Shown here: piece by piece, positions 1-8,992 of the stretch
How positions within the stretch are numbered: position 1 is the stretch's first letter
Layout: each line of letters begins with the position of its first letter
Assembly (NCBI RefSeq): GCF_012395835.1
Contig: NZ_JAAZSQ010000002.1
Coordinates: 27,524-91,523 of the forward strand
Origin: Arthrobacter mobilis
Lineage (GTDB): Bacteria > Actinomycetota > Actinomycetes > Actinomycetales > Micrococcaceae
Length of the DNA stretch: 64,000 bases
Reading direction: 5' to 3'
The notes under the pieces: model-generated
Databases searched by the model: none
Told to the model about the DNA's origin: nothing
What the model saw: the letters and a program-made list of their open reading frames with translations, nothing else
Translations under genes and position numbers: made by a program

Positions 1-350
1 AGCGACGCCAGCGTCAGCGTGCCCAGGCCGCCGATGAAGATGCCCAGCAGGATCACCGTCTGGCCGAAGCCGGTCCAGTGCTCCGCGGTGGAGACCACTG
101 TCAGCCCGGTGACGCAGACAGCGGACACGGCGGTGAAGAAGGCATCGTGCAGCGGGGTCACCTCGCCGCTGGTCGCCGAGGCCGGCAGGGACAACAGGGC
201 GGTGAAGACCATGACGACGCCGGCGTAGACGAACAGCGCCAGCCGGGCGGGGGAGCTGTTGGCCAGACTGTCCACGAAATTGCGCAGCGTCCCCCACAGC
301 GACGCCCTGCCGCGCTGCTGTACCGGCCAGGCCGGCGGGTTCTTCGTCAT
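1..350 (-). CDS. TrkH/KtrB-family potassium transporter, N-terminal part (cut by window edge)
   Basis: Reverse-strand frame open from an ATG at 350 to the window edge, about 116 residues visible. After a basic cytoplasmic start it shows a first membrane helix (LALFVYAGVVMVFTALLSL), then the pore-loop signature FFTAVSAVCVTGLTVV, with T-A-V-S followed by C-V-T-G-L-T. That is the first selectivity-filter repeat of TrkH/KtrB potassium uptake proteins. A second helix begins near the edge. Such subunits sit in the cytoplasmic membrane and normally pair with a KtrA/TrkA regulatory subunit, which is not in this window. The family call is secure; the Trk or Ktr subtype cannot be settled from the fragment. 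Confidence 0.85.
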   Translation of the reverse strand, partial: MTKNPPAWPVQQRGRASLWGTLRNFVDSLANSSPARLALFVYAGVVMVFTALLSLPASATSGEVTPLHDAFFTAVSAVCVTGLTVVSTAEHWTGFGQTVILLGIFIGGLGTLTLAS

Positions 351-430
351 GCGGATCAGTAAATCACTTATTACGCGCCCGGCGGACGCCGAATATATCC
401 GGCGGCATCATATCGCGTAGCCTGAGGGGA

Positions 431-1633
431 ATGTCAGCGAATGCGCACCCGGGTCCTCCCACGCAGATTGTGTGGGACGAATCGATGCTGGCTTACAACT
501 TCGGCACGGACCATCCGATGAATCCGGCTCGGCTGGACCTGACGGCCCGGCTGGCCGGCGAGTTCGGCCTTTTCGACCGCCCGAACGTGGCGGTGGTGCC
601 GCCCAGGACTGCCACCGATGCCGAACTGGAGACCGTGCATGAGGCCGGCTACATCGCCGCGGTGCGCCGTGTCAGCGCACAGCCGGACGTGCCCGACGAG
701 GAGCGCGGCCTCGGCACGGAGGACGATCCGGCCTTTGCCGGCATGCACGAAGCCAGCGCCAGGCTGGCCGGTGCCAGCCTGCAGGCGGCTGAGGCCATCC
801 TGGCGGGCACCGCCCTGCATGCGGTGAATTTCGGTGGCGGGCTGCACCATGCCGCCCGGGACCGCGCCAGCGGCTTCTGCATCTACAACGACTGCGCCCT
901 GGCTGTCCGGCACCTGCTGGACCACGGCGTGGAGCGGGTCCTCTACCTGGACGTGGACGCCCACCATGGGGACGGGACGCAGAATATTTTCTGGGACGAT
1001 CCCCGGGTGCTGACCATCTCCCTGCACGAAACCGGCAGGTACCTCTTCCCCGGGACCGGGTACGCGGACGAGACCGGGGGGCCGGGCGCGCCCGGCAGCG
1101 CGGTCAATGTTGCCCTGCCGCCGTATACCGGGGACGCGGCCTGGATGCGGGCTTTCCATGCCGTGGTTCCCCAGATCACCCGCGCCTTCAAGCCCGAAGT
1201 GATCGTCAGCCAGCACGGCTGCGACGGGCATGCCCGGGACATGCTCACCAGCCTGCGCCTGAGCGTGGACGCGCAGCGGCAGATGATGCTGGATGTGGCC
1301 GGGTTGGCGCGGGAGGTCGCCGGCGGCCGCTGGCTGGCCACCGGCGGCGGAGGCTACGACGTCTACAACGTGGTGCCGCGGTCCTGGACGCACCTTCTTG
1401 CCATCGCCTCCGGCGAGCCGATCCCGCTGACCGCCCGGGTGCCGGCTGCCTGGCTGCGCTACCTGCGCGAACGCTACGGCCAGGACGGCCCGCCGGGCAT
1501 GGGTGACGGCGCGGAGCTGTGGTGGCGCTCCTGGGAGGTCGGCTACGACCCGAATGACGGCGTGGACCGGGCAGTGATGGCCACCCGCAAGGCGGTCTTC
1601 CCGCATTACGGCCTGGATCCCTGGTTCGACTGA
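431..1633 (+). CDS. acuC: Acetoin utilization protein AcuC (histone deacetylase-fold deacetylase)
   Basis: 400 residues, normal for AcuC-type members of the arginase/histone deacetylase superfamily. Visible are the active-site His pair in GGLHHA (about 136-141), the metal-binding stretch DVDAHHGDG (174-182), and a glycine-rich GGGGYD segment near residue 316. In Bacillus AcuC deacetylates acetyl-CoA synthetase and so activates acetate use; the same substrate here is inferred. No acs or acuAB partner is nearby. The start is ATG at 431, with TAGCCT at 418-423 ending 7 bases upstream, so the mRNA is probably near-leaderless. Confidence 0.88.
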   Translation: MSANAHPGPPTQIVWDESMLAYNFGTDHPMNPARLDLTARLAGEFGLFDRPNVAVVPPRTATDAELETVHEAGYIAAVRRVSAQPDVPDEERGLGTEDDPAFAGMHEASARLAGASLQAAEAILAGTALHAVNFGGGLHHAARDRASGFCIYNDCALAVRHLLDHGVERVLYLDVDAHHGDGTQNIFWDDPRVLTISLHETGRYLFPGTGYADETGGPGAPGSAVNVALPPYTGDAAWMRAFHAVVPQITRAFKPEVIVSQHGCDGHARDMLTSLRLSVDAQRQMMLDVAGLAREVAGGRWLATGGGGYDVYNVVPRSWTHLLAIASGEPIPLTARVPAAWLRYLRERYGQDGPPGMGDGAELWWRSWEVGYDPNDGVDRAVMATRKAVFPHYGLDPWFD

Positions 1634-1687
1634 CCCGCTCTCGCTGTCCGGGATGCCTGCCGGGGTATATGCAGTTAGGGTAATGGA

Positions 1688-3824
<2,137 letters not shown>

Positions 3825-3833
3825 AATCGCAGC

Positions 3834-4733
3834 ATGACCAGGACCATCCTCGGGCTGGATATCGGCGGGAGCAAGACGCACGCCATCCGGCTCGAGGATG
3901 GCCTGGTTAAGGCCGAGGCCGTCACGGCCAGCGCCAACGTGCAGAACGTGTCCCGCGAAGCGGCCTCGGCGGCGCTGGCGGAGGCGGTCCGGGCGGTGGG
4001 CGCGCAGACCGTGCAGGAGGTCTATGCCGGCGCCGGCGGCATCGATACCGACGACGACGCGGCGGCGCTGCGGGCGCTGATCGCGCCGCTGGTGCCGCGG
4101 GCGTCGATCCAGGTGGTCCATGATTCCCGGCTGGTGCTGGCCGCGGGGCGGGCCCGCATGGGCATTGCCGTCATTGTCGGCACCGGTGCCGTGGCCTGGG
4201 GGACCGACGCCCGCGGCCGGCAGGCCCGCTCGGGCGGCTGGGGCTATCTGCTGGGGGACGAGGGCAGCGGCTACTGGCTGGCCCGCGAGGCCGTGCGGCA
4301 CTGCCTGGGCCGCCACGACCGGGACCTGCCGCCGGACCGGCTGTCCGCGGCGCTGCTGGCCGACTGCGGTCTGGGCCGGCCGGTGGAACTCATCGCGCGG
4401 TTCCACGGCATCGGCGCCGGCAGCCGGAGCGGCCCGGACCGCGGCTACTGGTCCGCGCGGGCGGGCGTGGTAGTGGCGGCGGCCGAGGCCGGTGATCCGG
4501 CCGCACGGGCCATCCTCGACGCTGGCACGGCCGAGATCGCGGAACGCATCCTGCAGGTGGCCCGCCAGCTGGACATCACCGGCCCGGTCATCCTCGGCGG
4601 CAGCCTGGGTGCCAAGGTGCCGCTGGTCCGCGAGGGCATCCGCCAGGCACTGGCCCCGCACGGCATCACCGACGTGGCCGGCCTGGACCGGGAACCGGTC
4701 TTCGGCGTGGACGTGCTGGCAGGGCTGGCCTGA
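3834..4733 (+). CDS. BadF/BadG-type ATPase, probable N-acetylglucosamine kinase
   Basis: 299 residues with an actin-like ATPase fold. The phosphate-1 loop is LDIGGSKTHA (6-15). A second phosphate loop VGTGAVAWG lies near 117-125, followed by GGWGYLLGDEGSGYWLAREA, the signature of BadF/BadG/BcrA/BcrD-family N-acetylglucosamine kinases. The protein most likely phosphorylates an amino sugar in the cytosol, as in cell-wall sugar recycling; the substrate is inferred from family. TAGAAT (3822-3827) ends 6 bases before ATG 3834, so it probably has its own leaderless transcript despite the 9-base gap after gdhA. Confidence 0.82.
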   Translation: MTRTILGLDIGGSKTHAIRLEDGLVKAEAVTASANVQNVSREAASAALAEAVRAVGAQTVQEVYAGAGGIDTDDDAAALRALIAPLVPRASIQVVHDSRLVLAAGRARMGIAVIVGTGAVAWGTDARGRQARSGGWGYLLGDEGSGYWLAREAVRHCLGRHDRDLPPDRLSAALLADCGLGRPVELIARFHGIGAGSRSGPDRGYWSARAGVVVAAAEAGDPAARAILDAGTAEIAERILQVARQLDITGPVILGGSLGAKVPLVREGIRQALAPHGITDVAGLDREPVFGVDVLAGLA

Positions 4734-4772
4734 GCGGCGCCGTGGAGCCCTTTGTATCTTTCAGTCACAAAG

Positions 4773-4801
4773 TTGCACCCACCGGTACCGGGGCGTAGGG
4801 T
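4773..4801 (+). promoter_or_regulatory. Promoter of the aromatic leader / DAHP synthase transcript
   Basis: TTGCAC (4773-4778), a 17-base spacer, then TAGGGT (4796-4801). Transcription should start 6-7 bases further on, at the A of the leader ATG (4808), so the leader peptide would be translated from a leaderless mRNA. This is the best -35/-10 pair next to any leaderless start in the window. Confidence 0.7.
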
Positions 4802-4807
4802 CGCAGC

Positions 4808-4870
4808 ATGACTAACCGTTGGTATGCGTATTTTGCGTTGGCTCTGGAGGGGCCTGACGTGACTGCCTGA
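4808..4870 (+). CDS. Aromatic leader peptide (WYAYF) upstream of DAHP synthase
   Basis: A 20-codon open frame, MTNRWYAYFALALEGPDVTA then TGA. Residues 5-9 hold Trp, Tyr, Tyr and Phe within five codons, one or more codon for each end product of the pathway started by the downstream enzyme. All four residues are rare in this genome, so chance clustering is unlikely. The ATG lies at the predicted transcription start. The stop is 116 bases before the aroG ATG, and the frame is embedded in alternative RNA stems. This is the form of a ribosome-stalling attenuator leader. I do not recall an annotated gene matching this peptide; function is inferred from sequence and position. Confidence 0.78.
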   Translation: MTNRWYAYFALALEGPDVTA

Positions 4871-4981
4871 CGGCGTACGCATCCAACAAACCTTCAGAGC
4901 CAACAGGGCAGAGATTATTCTCTGCCCTTCGCCATTTCTCCGGCGGGTTCTGCTGAAGGTCCCGCCCTGACAGACGGGACC
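4819..4981 (+). promoter_or_regulatory. Putative attenuator: alternative stems covering the leader and the aroG ribosome site
   Basis: Stem A pairs TTGG-T-ATGCGTA (4819-4830, one bulged T) with TACGCATCCAA (4876-4886) and covers the Trp/Tyr codons. Stem B pairs TTGGCTCTGGAGG (4838-4850) with CCTTCAGAGCCAA (4891-4903), 13 pairs with one G-U. A and B interleave, so they exclude each other or form a pseudoknot. A third hairpin follows at 4905-4928. A fourth, GGTCCCG (4958-4964) with CGGGACC (4975-4981), buries the GGGA that is the only Shine-Dalgarno candidate for ATG 4987. The 3' arm of B (CCTTCAG, 4891-4897) can also pair with CTGAAGG (4953-4959), which would compete with the fourth hairpin. 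Pairings are seen directly; the switching is inference. Confidence 0.68.
4905..4928 (+). terminator. Attenuator-type hairpin between leader and aroG
   Basis: AGGGCAGAG (4905-4913) and CTCTGCCCT (4920-4928) form a perfect 9-pair stem with loop ATTATT. It is followed by a T-rich but not uninterrupted stretch (TCGCCATTTCTC). It resembles an intrinsic terminator with a poor U-tract, which is common in actinobacteria, and it starts 1 base after stem B ends. Confidence 0.6.
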
Positions 4982-4986
4982 AGCCC

Positions 4987-6126
4987 ATGACCACCATCAC
5001 CCACCTGGCCGCCGGTACGCCGGACACGACCGGCGCGGAGAGCCCGCATGGCACGGACACGGCAGTGCCGCTGCCTTCCCCGGCCGCACTGCTCGAGGAG
5101 CTGCCGCTGCCGGCGGAACTGGCCGCCGCCATCGCGCGCGGCCGGGACCAGATCCGCGCGGTGCTGGCCGGCGTGGACGACCGGCTGCTGGTCATCGCCG
5201 GGCCCTGCTCCATCCACGACACGGAAGCCGGGCTGGACTACGCCCGCCGTCTGGCCGCCGTGGCGCGGCAGCACCGCGGAGACCTGCTGATCGTCATGCG
5301 CACCTACTTCGAGAAGCCCCGGACCACGGTGGGCTGGAAGGGCCTGATCAACGACCCGCACCTGGACGGCTCGCACGATATCGCCACAGGCCTGCGCACT
5401 GCCCGCCGGTTCCTGCTCGACGTCGCCCGGCTGGGCCTGCCCGTGGCCACCGAGTTCCTCGAACCGCTCACCGCCCCCTACTTGGCGGACCTGGTCGGCT
5501 GGGGGGCGATCGGTGCCCGCACCACCGAAAGCCAGGTCCACCGCCAGCTGGTCTCCGGGCTGCCGCTGCCTGCCGGCTTCAAGAACGGGACCGACGGCGG
5601 CCTGCAGGTGGCGCTCGATGCGTGCGTGGCAGCCGCTGCACCGCAGTGTTTCCTGGGCCTCGATAGCCAGGGACGGGCTAGCCTGGTGGCCACGGCCGGG
5701 AACCCGGATACGCATCTGATCCTGCGCGGCGGCAGCGCCGGGCCGAACTACGGCGCGGCCCAGGTGGCCGCGGCCGCGGAGCAGCTCGCGGCGGCGGGGC
5801 TGAACCCCCGGCTGGTGGTCGATGCCAGCCACGGCAACAGCGGCAAGAGCCATCACCGGCAGGCCGAGGTGGCGCTGGAGGTCGCCGCCCAGCTGGAAGC
5901 CGGCGGTCCCGGAGCCGAGGCGGTCGCCGGCATCATGCTGGAGAGCTTCCTGGCCGGCGGAGCGCAGAAGCTGCAGATCCCGGCCGTTCCCGCCGGGCGC
6001 CCGGCACTGGTCTACGGCAGGAGCGTCACCGACGCCTGCATGGACTGGAACGTGACCTGCGAGGTGCTCGGGCAGCTGGCCCGCAGCGTTCGTCGCATGC
6101 CCCGCACAGTTAGGACTCTTGGCTAG
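4987..6126 (+). CDS. 3-deoxy-7-phosphoheptulonate synthase, class I (AroF/G/H type)
   Basis: 379 residues. It condenses phosphoenolpyruvate and erythrose 4-phosphate to DAHP, the first step of aromatic amino acid synthesis. Class I hallmarks are AGPCSIHD (71-78), RTYFEKPRTTVGWKGL (105-120) for PEP binding, a FKNGTDG segment, and late VDASHGNSGK and GIMLESFL motifs supplying metal ligands. The N-terminal extension typical of feedback-regulated enzymes is present (about 40 residues). The upstream region is a 250-base leader with an aromatic-rich peptide, so expression is probably controlled by aromatic amino acid or charged-tRNA supply. The stop codon abuts a dispersed repeat. Confidence 0.93.
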   Translation: MTTITHLAAGTPDTTGAESPHGTDTAVPLPSPAALLEELPLPAELAAAIARGRDQIRAVLAGVDDRLLVIAGPCSIHDTEAGLDYARRLAAVARQHRGDLLIVMRTYFEKPRTTVGWKGLINDPHLDGSHDIATGLRTARRFLLDVARLGLPVATEFLEPLTAPYLADLVGWGAIGARTTESQVHRQLVSGLPLPAGFKNGTDGGLQVALDACVAAAAPQCFLGLDSQGRASLVATAGNPDTHLILRGGSAGPNYGAAQVAAAAEQLAAAGLNPRLVVDASHGNSGKSHHRQAEVALEVAAQLEAGGPGAEAVAGIMLESFLAGGAQKLQIPAVPAGRPALVYGRSVTDACMDWNVTCEVLGQLARSVRRMPRTVRTLG

Positions 6127-6238
6127 AGTGGGGCGCGAGGGCCCCGCCGTGGGGCGGCAGCGACCGGTCCAGGCCCGCCCGCGGCTCGCAGGCTCGCCGC
6201 GGAGCCCTTGGCCTGAACCTGGCGGGAGCACCCCAATC
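6126..6238. repeat. Dispersed palindromic repeat, type 1 copy A
   Basis: Begins at the last base of the DAHP synthase stop codon. The left end GAGTGGGGCGCGAGGG (6126-6141) and right end GGCGGGAGCACCCCAATC (6221-6238) match, in reverse orientation, the ends of the copies at 55877 and 16647. The 80-base centre is different and itself rich in inverted repeats (GCGGCTCGCAGGCTCGCCGC). The arms can fold into a GC-rich hairpin, so it may end the upstream transcript. Confidence 0.7.
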
Positions 6239-6239
6239 T

Positions 6240-6268
6240 TTCACATTGGTCACTTCTGGCACTAGAGT
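6240..6268 (+). promoter_or_regulatory. Promoter for the BldC-like gene
   Basis: TTCACA (6240-6245), a 17-base spacer and TAGAGT (6263-6268). Initiation near 6275 would leave a roughly 65-base 5' UTR ending in a good Shine-Dalgarno. Confidence 0.55.
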
Positions 6269-6341
6269 ATGCAGCTAGGGCGGGTTCCCGCTCGGCAAGC
6301 CGGCACGTTGCCGGGAATGCCGTAGGTGAAGGACTGGGGAA

Positions 6342-6554
6342 ATGGCTGATGAGGGCAATTTCTCGGATATGCGCTTTTTGACCGTGTCGGAAGTTGCCGA
6401 GGTCATGCGCGTATCCAGGATGACCGTGTACCGCCTGGTGCACGCGGGCCGCATGCCGGCCGTCCGGTTCGGGCGCTCGTTCCGGGTGCCCGAGGCCGCG
6501 GTCGAGCAGTACCTGCGCAACGCCGTCGTCGACGGCCGCACGGAGACTGCCTGA
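6342..6554 (+). CDS. BldC/excisionase-like helix-turn-helix DNA-binding protein
   Basis: 70 residues, essentially one MerR-like winged helix-turn-helix: FLTVSEVAEVMRVSRMTVYRLVHAGRMPAVRFGRSFRVPEAAVEQYL. Such one-domain proteins (BldC of Streptomyces, Rv0500A of M. tuberculosis) bind DNA cooperatively and act as developmental or global regulators. The start ATG 6342 is preceded by GGGGAA. The following gene encodes ribosomal protein bS22, the same order as Rv0500A-Rv0500B, which supports orthology to the mycobacterial protein rather than to a phage excisionase. Its targets are unknown. Confidence 0.85.
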   Translation: MADEGNFSDMRFLTVSEVAEVMRVSRMTVYRLVHAGRMPAVRFGRSFRVPEAAVEQYLRNAVVDGRTETA

Positions 6555-6555
6555 C

Positions 6556-6579
6556 GGACCGGACGGTGCCGTCCGGTCC
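6556..6579 (+). terminator. Hairpin after the BldC-like gene
   Basis: GGACCGGACGG (6556-6566) and CCGTCCGGTCC (6569-6579) form a perfect 11-pair arm set starting 1 base after the stop codon. There is no U-tract. Confidence 0.6.
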
Positions 6580-6751
6580 GGACGGTCAAAGGCAGGGGAG
6601 TTAAGGCGGTACCCTGTTAAGGAACTTCCTGCGTCGTCGCGGCGAGCTGCGGCGGTGCGGGAATTTGCGTCAGTGTAGGAATCCGACGGTCCAGGTGCGC
6701 CCGCTGCGGGCGGAGGCTGGCCGCGGGTGCAAGTAGATTTGTGAGGAACTC

Positions 6752-6850
6752 GTGGGTTCAGTTATCAAGAAGCGCCGCAAGCGTATGGCCAAGAAGAAGC
6801 ACCGCAAGCTGCTGCGCAAGACGCGCCACCAGCGCCGCAACAAGAAGTAG
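6752..6850 (+). CDS. Small ribosomal protein bS22 (AURKAIP1/COX24-like domain)
   Basis: A 32-residue, extremely basic peptide beginning at GTG 6752: MGSVIKKRRKRMAKKKHRKL then LRKTRHQRRNKK. This is the invariant actinobacterial protein identified as bS22 in the mycobacterial small ribosomal subunit (Rv0500B type). TGAGGAACTC supplies a Shine-Dalgarno just upstream. It is too short for usual gene-length cut-offs, so it is easily missed. A BldC-like gene precedes it and a perfect 30-base palindrome follows. Confidence 0.93.
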   Translation: MGSVIKKRRKRMAKKKHRKLLRKTRHQRRNKK

Positions 6851-6876
6851 GGCCGTCAGGCTCTGCCCGAGGCTTC

Positions 6877-6906
6877 ACGGTCCGCCAGGTGCACCTGGCG
6901 GACCGT
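6877..6906. terminator. Bidirectional terminator, perfect 30-base palindrome
   Basis: ACGGTCCGCCAGGTG followed directly by its exact complement CACCTGGCGGACCGT. It lies between the convergent bS22 and HAD hydrolase genes and can serve both. Confidence 0.75.
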
Positions 6907-6913
6907 CTGCTGT

Positions 6914-7741
6914 TTAACGCCCGGCTGGAAAGGCACGGCGCGCCCCGCGCCAGAGGCCGTAGACGGCGCCCGCGCCGGTGGCGAGCTTCAGGCCGAGCGT
7001 GGCCGCCCGGCGGCCGCTGCGGAAATCGTAGACCGGCCAGTTGCGCTCGCGGGCATACCGGCGCAGGCGGGCATCGGGATTGATCGCCACCGGGTTGCCC
7101 ACCAGGGACAGCAGCGGAACGTCGTTGAACGAGTCGCTGTAGGCCCAGCAGCCGGCCAGGTCCAGCCCTTCGCGGACCGCCAGCTCCCGCACCGCCACGG
7201 CCTTGGCGGGCCCGTGCAGGATCTCCCCGACCAGGCGCCCGGTGTAGGCGCCGTCCTCGATCTCCCCGACGGTGCCCAGCGCCCCGGTCAGGCCCAGGCG
7301 GTCGGCGATCACTGCCGCCACCTCCACCGGGGTGGCCGAGACCAGCCACACCCGGCGGCCGGCCCGCAGATGCTGGTCCGCCAGCGCCCGCGTCCCCGGC
7401 CAGATCTTGGAGGCGATGATCTCGTCGTAGACTTCCTCGCCCAGCGCCTTGATATCCGAGGCCAGCAGGCCCGTGGCCAGCGCCAGGGCCTTGTCCCGTG
7501 CGGACTGGATGTCCTTGAGGTTCTCGCCCACGAGGGTGAAGCGCAGCTGTTTGACCGCAATGCCGGCGACGTCGCGTACCCGGAAGGCGCCCCGGCGGTA
7601 CATCTGGTGGGCCACATGGAACAGGCTGGCCCCGCGCATCATCGTATTGTCGATGTCGAAGAAGGCGGCCGCCGTGCCGGCGTCCCCGGAAGCTGCCGCG
7701 GCAGCGGCCCGGCTGGCTGGACCTGTGGAGGCTGTGGGCAT
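6914..7741 (-). CDS. HAD-IB family hydrolase (SerB-like phosphatase)
   Basis: 275 residues. After an Ala/Ser-rich 24-residue start comes the HAD motif I FFDIDNT (Asp29 and Asp31), a helical cap, motif II in LVSAT, and the late YSDSFNDVPLL motif carrying the acidic metal ligands. Subfamily IB contains phosphoserine phosphatases and related enzymes; the mycobacterial homologue in this neighbourhood is annotated SerB1, but the true substrate is not known from sequence. TAGACT ends 7 bases before the ATG at 7741, so the mRNA is probably leaderless. It is divergent from the glutaredoxin gene, with about 106 bases between. Confidence 0.85.
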   Translation of the reverse strand: MPTASTGPASRAAAAAASGDAGTAAAFFDIDNTMMRGASLFHVAHQMYRRGAFRVRDVAGIAVKQLRFTLVGENLKDIQSARDKALALATGLLASDIKALGEEVYDEIIASKIWPGTRALADQHLRAGRRVWLVSATPVEVAAVIADRLGLTGALGTVGEIEDGAYTGRLVGEILHGPAKAVAVRELAVREGLDLAGCWAYSDSFNDVPLLSLVGNPVAINPDARLRRYARERNWPVYDFRSGRRAATLGLKLATGAGAVYGLWRGARRAFPAGR

Positions 7742-7847
7742 GTAACCGAGTCTAGTGGCCGAGGGAAAGGCCGGCAGACGCTGGCTTTCCTGCTGCCGCC
7801 GGCTGCCCGGTTCCGCAGCAGGGCCGGGCCGGGGCTACTTTTAAGCC

Positions 7848-8126
7848 ATGACGCAATCACAGGACCCGCGGCCGCCGGCACCGAAACCACGGCACGAGCT
7901 GGTGCTGCTGACGAAGCCGGGGTGCCATCTGTGTGTGGCGGCACGGGAAACCGTGGCCGCCGTCGCGGGGGAGCTGGGGCTGCCGTGGGAGGAAAAGTCC
8001 ATCCTGGACGACCCTGCCCTCGAGGCCCGCTTCGCCGAGGAAATCCCGGTGGTCATGATTGACGGGGTGCAGCGGGACTTTTGGCATATCGATCCCGCCC
8101 GGCTGCGGCGGCTGCTGTCCGCCTGA
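7848..8126 (+). CDS. Glutaredoxin family protein
   Basis: 92 residues. The fold is LVLLTKPGCHLCVAARETV with redox cysteines Cys26 and Cys29 (CHLC), then the cis-proline strand IPVVMIDG and a C-terminal helix. It is a DUF836-type glutaredoxin-like thiol oxidoreductase of the cytosol. Actinobacteria make mycothiol rather than glutathione, so the electron donor is uncertain. TACTTT (7836-7841) stands 6 bases before ATG, indicating a leaderless transcript. Rex follows 86 bases downstream, tying it to redox physiology. Confidence 0.85.
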   Translation: MTQSQDPRPPAPKPRHELVLLTKPGCHLCVAARETVAAVAGELGLPWEEKSILDDPALEARFAEEIPVVMIDGVQRDFWHIDPARLRRLLSA

Positions 8127-8177
8127 GTACCCCGCCCGGCCCGGCCCAGGATCACCGGCGCACGCCGGGACGTCGAG

Positions 8178-8206
8178 TTGGTGGCCCGCAAGGCAGCGCA
8201 TAAGGT
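8178..8206 (+). promoter_or_regulatory. Promoter of rex
   Basis: TTGGTG (8178-8183), a 17-base spacer, TAAGGT (8201-8206), then 6 bases to the GTG start. A leaderless rex mRNA is predicted. Confidence 0.5.
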
Positions 8207-8212
8207 TATGGA

Positions 8213-8920
8213 GTGACCACACCGGACTTTCCCGAAACCGCTTCCGGTGCGGAGGGACCCGGCCGGGAAATCCCCCCGGCGTCCCTGGCACGGCTGCCGA
8301 TCTACCTCCGGGCGCTCAACGCCATGCTGGCCGATTCGGTGGAGCGTGTGTCCTCCGAGGAACTCGCCGAGGCCGCCGGGGTGAAGTCGGCCATGCTGCG
8401 CAAGGACCTTTCCTACCTGGGGTCCTTCGGCACCCGCGGGGTGGGCTACGACGTGCAGTTCGTCAGCCACAAGATCTCTGCGCTGCTGGGCCTGACCCAG
8501 GAATGGCGCGTGGCCATTGTCGGTGCCGGCAACCTCGGGCGGGCGCTGGCGCGGTACTCGGGCTTCACCACCCGCGGATTCGAGGTGGTGGCTCTTTTCG
8601 ACGCCGACCAGGGCATCGTCGGCACGCAGGTCGGCTGGCTCACGGTCAGCCATGTGGACGACCTGGAAACCGAACTCAAGCGGACCGGGACGAACATGGC
8701 AGTGCTTTCGGTCCCCGCGGTGGTGGCCCAGGAACTATGCGACCGCCTGGTGGCGGCGGGCGTCACGAGCATTCTCAGCTTCGCGCCGGTGGTCCTGCAG
8801 GTGCCCGCCCATGTCCAGGTGCGCAAGGTGGACATGGGCACCGAGCTGCAGATTCTGGCCTACCACGCCCAGCGGGCGCAGGAAGCCGAGCCGGGCTCCC
8901 GCGCCCGGTCGGCACAGTAG
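8213..8920 (+). CDS. rex: Redox-sensing transcriptional repressor Rex
   Basis: 235 residues from GTG 8213, slightly longer than usual owing to a 20-residue N-terminal tail. The winged helix spans about 20-95 (LPIYLRALNAMLADSVERVSSEELAEAAGVKSAMLRKDLSYLG, then GTRGVGYDV). The Rossmann domain starts with AIVGAGNLGRALA near 102. Rex dimers bind operators at low NADH/NAD+ and release them when NADH rises, controlling respiratory genes. In Streptomyces rex heads the hemA operon; here the next genes are cytochrome c maturation and menaquinone genes, which fits the theme, but I see no clear Rex box (TTGTGAA-N6-TTCACAA) in the window. Confidence 0.95.
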   Translation: MTTPDFPETASGAEGPGREIPPASLARLPIYLRALNAMLADSVERVSSEELAEAAGVKSAMLRKDLSYLGSFGTRGVGYDVQFVSHKISALLGLTQEWRVAIVGAGNLGRALARYSGFTTRGFEVVALFDADQGIVGTQVGWLTVSHVDDLETELKRTGTNMAVLSVPAVVAQELCDRLVAAGVTSILSFAPVVLQVPAHVQVRKVDMGTELQILAYHAQRAQEAEPGSRARSAQ

Positions 8921-8944
8921 CCCGGCAGCGAAAAGTGAGTTGCC

Positions 8945-8992
8945 AGGGGTCCCCGTGCGCGGAGCGTGCGGGGCAGGCAGCGAACGGTTAGC
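8945..8992. repeat. Dispersed palindromic repeat, type 2 copy 1
   Basis: The reverse strand reads GCTAACCGTTCGCTGCCTG, then CCCCGCACGCTCCGCGCACG, then GGGACCCCT. It is nearly identical to 62270-62317, with about 6 differences. It lies between convergent genes and includes the stop codon of the membrane protein gene. It folds as a CCCCG/CGGGG hairpin and may terminate both transcripts. Confidence 0.7.
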
